Assembly (NCBI GenBank): GCA_029204225.1
Contig: CM055097.1
Coordinates: forward strand, 32,454,802 to 32,518,801
Direction of reading: 5' to 3'
DNA: 64,000 nucleotides
Origin: Diphasiastrum complanatum
Lineage: Eukaryota; Streptophyta; Lycopodiopsida; Lycopodiales; Lycopodiaceae
The notes under the pieces are model-generated. The model worked only from the letters and a program-made list of their open reading frames with translations, made no database searches and was not told the DNA's origin. The position numbers and the translations under genes were made by a program. Shown one piece after another: positions 36,099 to 46,085 of this stretch (within the stretch, counting starts at the first letter, position 1; each line of letters starts with the position of its first letter).

Positions 36099-39000
36099 TT
36101 TTATAATGCTTTTTACAAACAAAAAGGTACATAAGACCAACGTGAATACATCTTAAGTATGATATCACCCAAGGGAGCATAAATATATCTTTGAAGCAAG
36201 ATATAAAGCCGAAAGGATTAAAACTCTTGAAGCTATACACCCACTACCTGTGACAGAAGGAAGATGGGAGAGTATCTCCATGGACTTTGTCACCAACTTG
36301 CCTCGCACACAGTTACAACATGATTCTATCTTGGTTATAGTTGACAGACTCACTAAGATGGCTCATTTTATTCCAACGCGTAAAAAGATTGATGTGTCTA
36401 GAGTAACTAGCCTATTTATCGAGCATGTGTTCAGACTTCATGGGTTACCATCATCCATAATGTTTGACAGAGATACTTGATTTATTGGGAGCTTTTGGAC
36501 GACAATTATGGACAAACTGGAAGTCCAATTGAGAATGAGCAACATGGAGCATCCTGAATGGCCAAACTGAGAGAGTCAACCAAACCTTAGATGATATGCT
36601 TAGGGCATTAGTTGGGGATAAGCAAACTCAGTGGGAGAAGTACTTGCCACTATTGGAGTTTGCTTACTAAAATGTAAGTACTAAAATAAGCCCTTTCAAG
36701 CTTACTTATGGTTTTAGGCCAACTAGCCCTGTTACGGTAGGATTCCTCAGAAAGTGCCTAGTGCGGCTAATTTCCTAACTCAAATGAATGAAATGCTTGG
36801 GTTAGCGAAAGTTAATGTAAGGCAAGTGATGGATCAAGCTAAGTCTTTTATGCTGATCAGCATCGCACGCCTAGAGAGTTTGTGGTAGGAGACATGGTGT
36901 TTCTCCAAGTACCCAAGGACTCTAAGACTCTCAAGACGAGCAAATGTTACAAGTTATCCCCTCGCTATTGTGGAAAGTTGTTAAAAGAATCATTGATTTT
37001 TCTTATAAGTAAGGTTTGAAGTTTCAGATTTGGAGTCTGATAGTTCCCTTTTCCGAGAAACAGATTTCCATTTTTGTGAATGTTCATGTTGCCAAGGGAA
37101 ACATTTCTGGCTATACAGTTTACAGTTTATATCTTGTAGTGGTTACATAATTTTGGTTTCTATTAGAGCCAAAATCGAGGAAAATGTTTTTGAGGGTGGG
37201 AGTGCTATGGACACACAGTTTTATACTTCTCTATATCCATGCCTCCCAACCGTCTTATGTTACTAATTTATTAATTTTGAGACTCCTTAAGATACGACCC
37301 TTTTGAAACTTTCCAAGATGTTCCTGACCATAGATTCTCTGTTCTCAGATTATTGAGTTTTGTGTCCTGAGCTTTTTGTAAGGGAGTTATAATTTTTGGA
37401 GATCCTAGTTAGAGATGTGCCTGATCTATTGGCAGTCATTGTCTGTCATTATATTCTCTTAGTTGGAAAATGCTTTGTTGATGCTATTTGCTGCTTTTGT
37501 ACTTCATTTGAATTTGAGAACGCATATGCTTAGTCTGAGCAGCAGATTCTCTATTTAATCAACTGAAGCAAAACTTGGGCACATCAAAATCAGGCATCTA
37601 GTGTGTGGAGACCTTTTCAAGGAAAAAGAAGGATCGTAATCCTACTGTAACTTTTTTCATGGTTGCACCATTACATTTCACACCTCATGATGCACCATTT
37701 TCCTGACAATAATTGGATCATCACAGGGGTAATATACCTGCACGGTAATTTACTGCTACTGCATGGTGGCATGATCTGAAGGACTAGAAGCAAAGTCACC
37801 AGCCATATGGGGCTAGATTTGAGCATGCTTTCAAATGTACCTGTTTATTTGGCTTGAACATGTTTGAGATTTTTCAGATGTTTCTTGGCTTGACAATGAG
37901 TGTTTGCTAACTGAATGTCTAAAAATCAGCACGACTTGTGCCAAATTTTGACCTGGTAATTCCTGTTATTTTTGATCATCAATGACTTTCTAAAAGAGTG
38001 CATGGAGCTCAGATGAAATAAACTAAAATCAGTGAAAGATGCCATTGTTTTCCCCAGGTTTACAATAAATACTGTCAGTGACTTTCAAAAGGAGCAATCT
38101 TCAACAGCATCAGGATCTAGGTCCAAACTGACTTTTACTAATTCTAGAAATAAACGTGAAGGCAACACAAAATTACATGACACCCAAAATAAGAATATAG
38201 AAAGGGAGGCTAGACTAGACTAGACTGGATGCTTCTCAATATTTGACTGCTCTGTGCAAAGGCTTCTCCTTAAACTACATATGAAGGATATCTCCCCAGA
38301 GATTGCAAGAGGTGGAAGAATCATATAAAACATCTAAAGTGTAAGATGAGATTTGATAGTTTGAAAAAAAGAAGAAGATTAATTCTTTCACTTCAGTAGC
38401 CTGTAGGAACGTCTTGCTTGTTCTCTTAAAACGGACAAGTTTTTTTTTATTCACTTTACCTTCTTCTTGTGCAATAAAGTACAGGTATGAGAGCTTGATA
38501 TTTATAGTAATATGTAACGCAGGCAATTTTTACTGATACATGATAAGGCTTTGCATGATGCAAGGCTTGAGATGGACATGTGTCAGATGCCTCTTCACGT
38601 GAGGCAATCAATAATTGTCATTTGAATGCTTTTAGAACAAAGAAGAAGATGATCAATTTGCTATCAATAAACTGGACATCATCCTTCTATTGGCAATGTA
38701 ATAATGCTTTGAGATTCCCCAAGTAATCATTACCTGTAAAACTGCAACAGGAAACTTTGGGCTTGGATAGGAAGTCATCCAAAGTCGAAATTCAGGATTA
38801 ACTTCTGGCCCAAAAGTCTCACAGATTCTTTCTAGCTCAGGCATCCATGAGGGTGCAAGATGGCAGTTTTGCAGCAGCACCCACGCACCTGCAAATGTAC
38901 ATTCAATAACGTGCATACTGTTTTGAATGTTTTGGTGAATTTCTCTCTCTTTCATGTGCCAATAACAAGATAAAGAACCTAAAGAAAGCAGGCTAATTTA

Positions 39001-40086
39001 GCTCTTTCGACATAGAAGAACAAAAGAGCCCTGGCAATTAAGGAGGGTCAGAATCCATTGCTTGTGAAATAAATCAGCAAGCTGAGAATGCTTTCGAGCG
39101 TGCACATCCAGACTATTTTATACATCCACTTGCCTTCAGTCTTAAGGTTGAAAAGTTTTTAAGTCTAGAATACTTGTGACCAATATCATATGTGAGATGT
39201 CACATCCAATGCCAAGAACTTGGACAGTGAACAATGCATCCTAAATTTAGTACTAACTTGATAGCAAGGGGCAATAATACATTGTTCAACTTCCAATGTT
39301 GAAACAAATCTTCATTAGTTACAAATGAGGCCTCTTGTGATCGTTGTAATTAAAAATTGCATACTTATGGAAATGTGCAAATGTGCATGACTGGAATTTT
39401 TTTGAGGCATAATATGGGGATTTCAAAGGGAATTGGAAGATAGCTCATCTAATATCCAAGAGTAGATTTTGACTGTGAATCTGGTCAAGGTGTTTTATGC
39501 TTGTTATCCTGTTCACTCTAGATGCACACACATCGGGAGAACTTTTGAAGATTAGACCAAGATAGATATGGAAAACTATACTGTTTTCAAAGAATGACTG
39601 TATGTAGAAAACCAGCATTATACTATTACTTCATCGATGTTACTACAAAAAATCAGAAGTATCAAACAATGCTTTTCTTTCCCAAAGCATGCAGCGAAAA
39701 GTTGCATGAAGAGATGAATACTCAAGTTGCCATCTCTGATTAGAACGATAAGTGATAATATATGAGGCACATTCTTATATGTGGATAGGTACTCCAAGGT
39801 TCGCTGTCTACAGGATTACCAGAAAACGAGCCAGTTTCACTCTCTATGAGATGCGACTACAATTCATTATCTCCAGAGAAAGCTAGCAGAAGAATTAGTA
39901 CTTGAGCGTTGCATGACTGACTTGCATCCACATTGTGAAAGCAGTAAACCAACCATGTGTGAGTTATCTGAGTTTGTTTTTGTACACAACCTGTGGCCAT
40001 GGCATCGGTTATCATCATGGATGCCTTTGGTCCCTGCCCCTGACCCAGTGAGATTGGGGCAATTTTTTCCGCCATCTCCTTGTCCA
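32901..40086 (-). CDS. Axonemal (inner-arm type) dynein heavy chain, 3' end: AAA6 and C-terminal domain, seven exons
   Basis: Exons in coding order: 40086-39991, 38888-38734, 35582-35344, 35046-34940, 34634-34178, 33979-33880 and 33479-32901. All junctions are GT-AG with matching phase, giving 576 aa plus stop. Landmarks: [33 protein letters not shown] and [19 protein letters not shown] (AAA6); [147 protein letters not shown] near the end. The protein is the ATP-driven motor of flagella and cilia. The conserved end suggests a functional gene. About 3,400 upstream residues are not in the window: no exon was found from 40087 to 64000. The 3.2-kb intron between exons 2 and 3 holds LINE and gypsy fragments. 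The inner-arm class is judged from the wording of the C-terminal domain. Confidence 0.95.
36017..36190 (-). mobile_element. LINE 3' tail with TC microsatellite, in a dynein intron
   Basis: A pure AG run (36017-36092; CT on the minus strand) is followed by AAAGAGTTTTATAATGCTTTT and, further on, AGGTACATAAGACC and AAGGGAGCATAA. The order of words matches the sequences next to the AG runs at 54758 and 55186, the second of which ends a LINE. I read it as a 5'-truncated LINE end on the minus strand. Confidence 0.5.
36191..36990 (+). pseudogene. Ty3/gypsy integrase fragment in a dynein intron (antisense to dynein)
   Basis: It opens with [20 protein letters not shown], then [31 protein letters not shown] and [13 protein letters not shown], the integrase catalytic core. 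The following part is frame-shifted: MSNMEHPE near 36535-36560, then the C-terminal pieces [20 protein letters not shown] near 36770-36830 and [18 protein letters not shown]-like words near 36920-36970. Stops in all frames make it dead. No LTR or RT is present. Confidence 0.85.
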
Positions 40087-41384
40087 CTGTTGAAAAAGAT
40101 AAAGACCTTAGTAAGATAGCTGCATAGAGAACTGACTGACTGACTGGCAAATGATTATTTTATCATCTGGTAATGCTAGTAGCTTGGGAACATTACTTAA
40201 AATCAAAGCCGCCAGCGAAAATTGGATCATTGATGAGTATCTGAGTGCAAAATGCTCTATTCGCAAATGAACATTTTGGACTGATTTTTTCATTAAAGTG
40301 CTGCTCTCATGTGGCTCAATTTCAATACTTAATTACACTCTGTAGAGCTTCTGAGAAGAATGGAGTTGGTGATGGAAATTGTCAATTTATGGTAATGGCT
40401 CGAATATGGGTCGTTTTTTTTTTCCCTGGAGACAAAGGTTGTGCATTGATGATTTTCATCTTCTGCATGTATGTCTAAGGACAAAACTTAGAATTGACTT
40501 GCCTTGATACTAAAAGAGTCATCTTTCTTGATTTAAACATAGTCTAGCTAGTTGATGTCCTTCAAAAATGCATCTGAATCTTGTTCCGGGGTTTTTTCTG
40601 TTAGTAAACCTACTTCTAGCTCAGAATATATCTATATCGATACACACACACACATGTATACACACACATATGTGAGTTGCATCGGAATGAAGTTCCAGGG
40701 TGGAGCATTCTGTAATCCTCGAAAATACCTGACTTGGCAATAAATGGGCCGTGCATTTTTTAAAAAGAGGACGAGTGGTAGGAGCGATGAGTGGGTGATC
40801 ATGGCGAGGGTGGAGTCTATGCGATCGCTATCAGATAGGGATGGAGATTGTTACATGCCACTAAGATTTTTAGATAGTGTGTGGAAAAAAAAACAACAAA
40901 ATACATTTTTGAGCTCATTTTCCATCTTCTTTTGGCTTGGTTCATTTGGAGGCTACAGTGATCCGTTCTCTAATTTGTATTGCTAAAATCTGCTCCGGGG
41001 TGTTGACATTTTCCCAAGCTAGTCCAGTGAATGTGGTCGCTATAAGCATCCATGCTAGCGTGTGGGGTGTATGAGGGCTGTTTTGCATATCTCTTTGAAG
41101 GTTTAGGATGTAGGGTTTTTGGGTGGCACCTGTATTTCTTAGCATTTTGACAGCTTCTTCGTGGCCTTTTATAGTGTCTTAGGGGATGTGGTACCATACA
41201 TAGGTTTTAGTGCATGCAGGTGGAGTTGCGTACATTGTGAACAAACTTGTTTTTAGTGCATGCAGGTGGAGTTGCCTACATTGTGAACAAACTTATTCCA
41301 ACACATCTACGAGGTTCAGGGGGCTCTGTTTTCGTATGAAAAAGCAATGGACATGAAACTTAAATTATTACATTAGATAGTAGT
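40087..41384. other. Upstream of the last seen dynein exon; no exon recognised
   Basis: If the dynein gene is complete this is intron. I looked on the minus strand for the expected preceding segment (the region before the GQGQG block) and did not find it. A short CA repeat (about 40640-40670) and a 45-bp tandem duplication at 41207-41292 (TGCATGCAGGTGGAGTTGC twice) are present. Confidence 0.4.
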
Positions 41385-41965
41385 TGTATTTTCCTGAAAC
41401 TCCTCAACTTTCCCAAGAAGTCTTTGAAGCCAATGGCTTCACAAGTTGCAGCTGTCACTGCCTTATATTCAGAAAATCAGCAAGCAGTATTTCAATGAAA
41501 ATGACATCTCTATTACAATGATCCTTATTCAGCATAGGCAAAAAAACACAATTTTCTGATTTACCATCAATTTGCTTGCATAAATCATTGGGTACATGTA
41601 CATAAGTATCACAATTAAAGGTCCTCAAGTGAGAAACACTTGGTTTGCTGCCATGAAATATCTCTTTGGGTGTTTTGTGTTCAACTGCCCTTGTAAGTGC
41701 TCAACTTTGATGATAAACCGCCATGAGAAAGCCTCAACTCAATAAGAATTGAGTAAACCTATGGCCTTCATCATGCTTCAAACACATTAAGCAACGGCTA
41801 TGCAAAAATCTCTAGATTTATTAGAGATGTACCCTCCACCTCTATCACTCCTTAGGCATTTCATTTTCTTGTTCATTTGATTTTGAATAAAATTCTTGAG
41901 CTCAACAAAAAAATTGTATGCTTGTTTTCACTTATTCAACCAAACCTCCAATGTGGTACCATAAC
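41385..41965 (-). pseudogene. Ty1/copia integrase-RNase H relic
   Basis: Read on the minus strand from 41965: ELKNFIQNQMNKKMKCLRSD and RGGGYISNKSRDFCI (the integrase catalytic region, consensus LRSDRGGEY). Near 41680-41590 it reads KTPKEIFHGSKPSVSHLRTF and TYVHVPNDLCKQIDGKSENC (integrase end). Near 41480-41400 it reads SEYKAVTAATCEAIGFKDFL, the RNase H end block. The RT between them is missing. It is frame-shifted and dead, and lies between the dynein exons and the gypsy complex. Confidence 0.75.
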
Positions 41966-42055
41966 TACCATCATCATTTTGGCCATCAAAATTTTCCCAT
42001 GAAAACAAATTTGGACCCCATCGTGGCAACTCGAGCCCTCATCCAAATCCATGGG

Positions 42056-42532
42056 TTGTTGGGATCCACTGTGGTTTGGCGTTCTGGGGGATGGTGGTGT
42101 AATGCTAGAGTTATGGACTCGGCTCATTACATTCACTTTACTTTATGCATAAGCAGGCCTTGGGCCCTTTTTTATTCATTAGTGACACTTAGACTATATG
42201 GTTGGCCTTTGGCCTTATTATTCATTATTAGGCCATTTGGACATATTACTGGAGAGCGGGGGCCTTTTTGGAGGGCGCACTATTTTTCCTCCCAGTTGGG
42301 CCCTAGCCACCGGAAGCTTCCTTTTAGGGCTTCCTCTTGGCTATAAGTAGGGAAACTGTGTCATTTGTTATTTAGCTGATGATATTGATCTCTCTTTTTA
42401 GTCTCCTTAATCTCTCTCTTTCCTGCTTTCTAGGGTTAAGTCTTGCTTATGTGCTGCTTTCATAGCTTAAGTCTTGCTTATGTGATGCTTTTATAGCTTA
42501 GCTTTAGATCAGCTGTGGCTTTATTCTTAACT
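42056..42532 (+). repeat. Probable 5' LTR of the outer gypsy-type element
   Basis: The sequence before the PBS at 42533. A TATA-like CTATAAGTAGG lies at about 42341. The start at TGTTGGGATCC (42056) is a guess based on the usual TG. No 3' copy was found after the coding region, so the borders cannot be proved. Confidence 0.4.
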
Positions 42533-42544
42533 TGGTATCAGAGC
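42533..42544 (+). other. Primer-binding site TGGTATCAGAGC
   Basis: Exact initiator-Met-tRNA primer-binding site of the outer element, 0.7 kb before its gag start codon. Confidence 0.8.
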
Positions 42545-43223
42545 ACTTTCCTGATTGCTGAATTTCAGATCTGATTTTTTGCTTGGGTGCCCATTTTCCT
42601 TGCTGATTTTTCTCTCTTTGCTGAGGGCTTTCGTCTCTTTGCTTCAGCAACATTCAACAGAGTTTGGAGGAGGACCAGCTCCCATCATTTTCCTTGGCAG
42701 AGCTTTAGCAGATAGTTAGCGGAAGTACTTCCGCTAAATTTGGCGGCCAATGTTTTTTTTTTTTTTTTGGGCAGATTATTTCCGACGCCCAAGTTTCAAC
42801 CCTCCATCACCCATTTCTAGCTTGTTTGCAGGCTCTCCAGCGCCCAATTCCCTTGTCTCTTTCGTCCGTTCCTCCCATTTTCAACCCTCTTTTCACTTTT
42901 GTTGGCAGGCTGTCCAGCTGCTTTATACCTGTCACTTTCGTCCATTTTTGTCTCCGTTTGCAGCCATTTTTCACACCTTGTTTGCAGGCTGTCCATCGCC
43001 CATGCTCAACCAAATTTCACGAAATTCCGACTCCGTTTGATATTCCAATTTGTCACTTGCCTCCTGACTGTCCGGCGCATTTTCATAGTTTTCATTTTCA
43101 CTTTTTTCATTTGCTGATTGCTGTCCTTTCTTAGTTGTGATAAAAGTGGTTTTAATAGACTAATTTGGGGTGACGACAAGAGTCCGCTCTCTCAAGTTTT
43201 CGTCTATTCCTTCCACTATCATT

Positions 43224-44426
43224 ATGGCACATTCACCTACCCCGAGTGAGACTACTCAAGAAACCTTATCCGATCAGTTTCGTCGCATGGATGAGACCCT
43301 TTCTGGCCTCGTTCTTCGCTTCGATACCGTTATGACCGGCTTTGCTATTATGCAGTCACGGATTGATTCTTTATAGCCTCATGGTCCTGGTAAAGCTCTT
43401 GTTTTTCCTTCATTTGGGACTCCCCCTCCATTTGGATTTCCATCTTCCTCTGCTAATCAGCCTGGTGGTGGACCGTTCATTCCACCTAACCCATCTCCTG
43501 GTTTCTTTTCACGTCCCCCACTTCCTGAGTCACACTTTGCTCGAGACTTTCGTGATAGGGTACAGCTTGCTACCTATTCCGGTTCCTCTGACGGGAACTT
43601 ATTAGAGAATTGGTTTGCTAAGCTTGACACATATTTTCAGATCTACCCTAAGACTGATCCTCAGAAGATCCAGTTGGCTGCTTTACATTTAGATGGACGC
43701 GCCGCCACGTGGTGCCGAGTTTATAAAGCTGATCCTGATCGGGAAGGGCTCCATTTATGGCATACTTTTCGCCGTGACCTCCGTCATGTTATGATTGACC
43801 CTCAGTGGCTCGACCGCCAATGTGATACATTCCGTAGTCTCACTCAGACCAGTGATCTTGCTTCTTATACAGATCAGTTTATGGAGCTTTCTTATCTTTT
43901 CACAGATCTACAGCCCACTGAGCTTATTTCTCGTTACATTGCTGGGCTTCGTGGTGCTTTACGTTATGATGTTTCTTCCTTCCGTCCTCCCACACTTGTT
44001 GAGGCGATGTCTCTTGCCAGTACTTTACAGCATAAGTACTCTGACACTCTTCCCTCCCGCTTCTCCCGACCCCATCCTTCTGCTTCATCTATTCCCGCTG
44101 CGTCCACCCCTACACCTGCCCCTTCTGTTCTAGCTCTCTCCATTGTCCCTTCATCTCCTCGTCCTCCGACTCCTCGACCTGCTTTTGTCCGACGTTACAT
44201 GTCTGCAGAGTTCGCTGACCTTCAGTAGCAGCGTCTTTGCTTTCGTTGTAAGAGTCCTGACCATTTTGCCCGTGATTGTCGTCAGCCTCTCCCTACTACT
44301 ACTGCCGTTTTTTACCATGAGGGCACTACTCCAGATGATTCCGATATCTACATTCATATTTCTGATGAGCCTGACCTATCCTCTGAGCCTTCCACTAATT
44401 TACTTCCTGCTACTTGCCATGCTCAG
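43224..44426 (+). pseudogene. Gag of the outer gypsy-type element (interrupted)
   Basis: The frame starts at the ATG at 43224 (MAHSPTPSETTQETL) and runs to 44426, broken only by TAG at 43374 and 44226. Capsid blocks: FRDRVQLATYSGSSDGNLLE, NWFAKLDTYFQIYPKTDP, LHLDGRAATWCRVYK and YTDQFMELSYLFTDLQP. A Pro/Ser/Ala-rich linker follows. After the second TAG comes a perfect CCHC zinc knuckle, CFRCKSPDHFARDC. The frame then meets the inserted chromovirus at 44427 and resumes at 51037 without loss. The long pyrimidine-rich leader (42545-43223) has no gene. Gag would form the particle that packages the element RNA. Confidence 0.85.
44422..44426. repeat. Left target-site duplication CTCAG of the inserted chromovirus
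   Basis: CTCAG here and CTCAG at 51032-51036 flank the inserted element exactly. Five base pairs is the usual length for LTR retrotransposon integrases. Confidence 0.85.
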
Positions 44427-45183
44427 TTTTACGAGCTCGTAACCAGTGCCGAACCCTAGAGAACACAAATAGGTCAGATACCACAGTCAGGGTCGTGTCC
44501 AGCGTACATGACCAACAGGGCAAGACAGTGTGAGTAGTGTGCCCCAGCATGGTCCATAGCCATGGCGGGCCTAACACAGCCTAGGGACCCTGTCAGCAGG
44601 ATAGGGCCCCCAGTTGGGTCCCGACGTGCAGTCGGCCACGTCAGTGCCATGTGGCCGACACTTGGCAGTAGCATGCTACCAGTCCTCACACTGGGCTAGG
44701 AGGGGCTTACTCTATATCAGGGAGTAGGCAAGGTTGGGTGGATCAGTGAGTGTTTGCCCTACTGTGGTGTTAGGATCTATTACACTGGTATCAGAGCCAT
44801 CTCCATCCTAGGGAGTTCAGGACAGCAGTAGAGAAAGCTATCAGAAGATAGGAAAGATTTCTCAGATTCTCAGAAAAGAATTGAGGAGGAAAATCGCTGT
44901 AGGAACAGCTTTCAAATCCTTGAAATTTGCTGGGAATTTACAGTTGTTTGAGGCACAATCCCTTGTAGAAGCTCAGCGCTGAAAAATCAGGGATTTACCC
45001 TTGATTTTTATGTATCAGTTGTGGATTTTTGAGCACATTTTAAATAGAAAACGTGGAGCAGGTCCAGCGCTGCCAAATTGGGTGGAAACTTCGAATTTGG
45101 AGTGAAATTTTCTGGAATTTGGAGCGGATCTGAGACAGAATCGTGGGTGCAGGTCCAGCGCTGAAGGTCTTTGGCAGGAACCA
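44427..45183 (+). repeat. Left terminal repeat of the chromovirus (LTR plus PBS plus leader)
   Basis: 757 bp, nearly identical to 50275-51031; reading both, I noticed two differences (TTTTACG versus TGTTACG at the start, ACAAATA versus ACAGATA near 44470). The part 44427-44784 has the TG...TTACA form of a 358-bp LTR. It is followed by the primer-binding site TGGTATCAGAGCC (44786-44798) and 385 bp of leader, which are also part of the repeat. The insert is therefore young. Confidence 0.9.
44786..44798 (+). other. Primer-binding site TGGTATCAGAGCC inside the terminal repeat
   Basis: Exact plant initiator-Met-tRNA PBS. Its place 385 bp before the end of the repeated segment means that the real LTR is probably 44427-44784. 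The same motif is at 50634-50646. Confidence 0.8.
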
Positions 45184-45494
45184 CAAGTTTGCAACTGTTT
45201 TGGGTCCTAAAACGGGAATTTTGGAGCAAAAAGTATACACCTCAGACAGCGAGGGAAGGGGCCAAGACGATCAGAAGTTTGTTTCTTTTTCTTGGTACCT
45301 TGATCTCTGATTTTTCCGGACAGCAGATCTGAAAGCAGTGGAGGAAGAGCTGAAAGGGCTTTTCTTGATTCTCTCTGTGGAAGTACAGTTCTCAGAAAGA
45401 GCTAAGTTTTCTTTCCCTCCTTGTACAGTTGTAAATTAGTCTTTTAGACTTTTTTTCCTTCAGAAGTTAAGGTAGCTCTCTTTCAGTTCCGAAG

Positions 45495-46085
45495 ATGACC
45501 ACTCCTCAGGGACCTGATCAACCCCCGGAGAGAGGCTTCGACGAACTTGAAACAGAAGCCTTGGCTTACAAAAAAGGGAAGGAACCCATGGAAGTGGAAG
45601 AACAGGAACAGTTCGCCGAAGAACTCGATGAACTGGTTACCAAGGAGCAGTTCCTCCAATTGGTAACAGAAGTGGATGAACTGAAGTTGGCATTAGCCAA
45701 TTTCAAGTCCAGTGTGGACGACTCGTTCGCTGAACTCAAAAACTTGTTTTTGAGTTCCGCGAAAGGAAGCCTTCCCAGCACTTCTCAGTTATCCCCTTCT
45801 CCACTTCCATCAGTTTCGGGTGAGACTTTACGGTCTCACCCCAGTGTTTTTAAAGATTTAAAGCCTCCTACTTTTAATGGGGAAGAGAAGGATAGAAATG
45901 CAGATATTCTACAAACCTTCCTCAGCAAATGGAAGAAAATTCATGCTCTTAAACAGACCCCTGACCATTTGCAAGCAATTGAGGCCAGTCTTTCTTTAGG
46001 GCCTATGGCCTATAAGTGGTGGTTAAATCTCCAGGAGACTGGGCAGACTCCCCGGTCATGGAAAGCTTTGAAGAAGCTTTCCTAA
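45495..46085 (+). pseudogene. Chromovirus gag, N-terminal part
   Basis: Starts at an ATG (MTTPQGPDQPPERGFDELET) after a 311-nt unique leader, has an acidic helix-rich stretch (KEQFLQLVTEVDELKLALAN), then the capsid opening ([34 protein letters not shown]), and ends at a TAA at 46083-46085 right after SWKALKKLS. The capsid continues in the frame one base back ([19 protein letters not shown]) within an overlap of 70 bp. The break falls in the middle of the capsid domain, not at a gag/pol border, so a one-base deletion is more likely than programmed frameshifting. Confidence 0.8.

Noticed and set aside
36001-36240. Leu-Ser or Glu-Arg repeat proteins in AG microsatellites (also 54636-55063)
   Set aside because: Simple translation of dinucleotide runs.
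40108-40293. Minus-strand frame next to the first dynein exon as a further dynein exon
   Set aside because: Its residues do not match the segment expected before the GQGQG block, and the acceptor at 40087-40088 already defines the exon start.
42750-43134. Several open frames in the pyrimidine-rich leader of the outer element
   Set aside because: Overlapping, low-complexity Phe/Ser/Leu/Pro-rich readings before the true gag start; no motif.
44223-44231. CAG-TAG-CAG as a programmed gag stop read-through signal
   Set aside because: The following bases do not match the known CAR-YYA read-through context well, and three similar TAG codons occur elsewhere in the element, so decay explains them better.
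46016-46085. Programmed -1 frameshift between gag and pol
   Set aside because: The shift falls inside the capsid domain rather than after the zinc knuckle, and no clear slippery heptamer with a downstream structure was seen; a one-base deletion is simpler.
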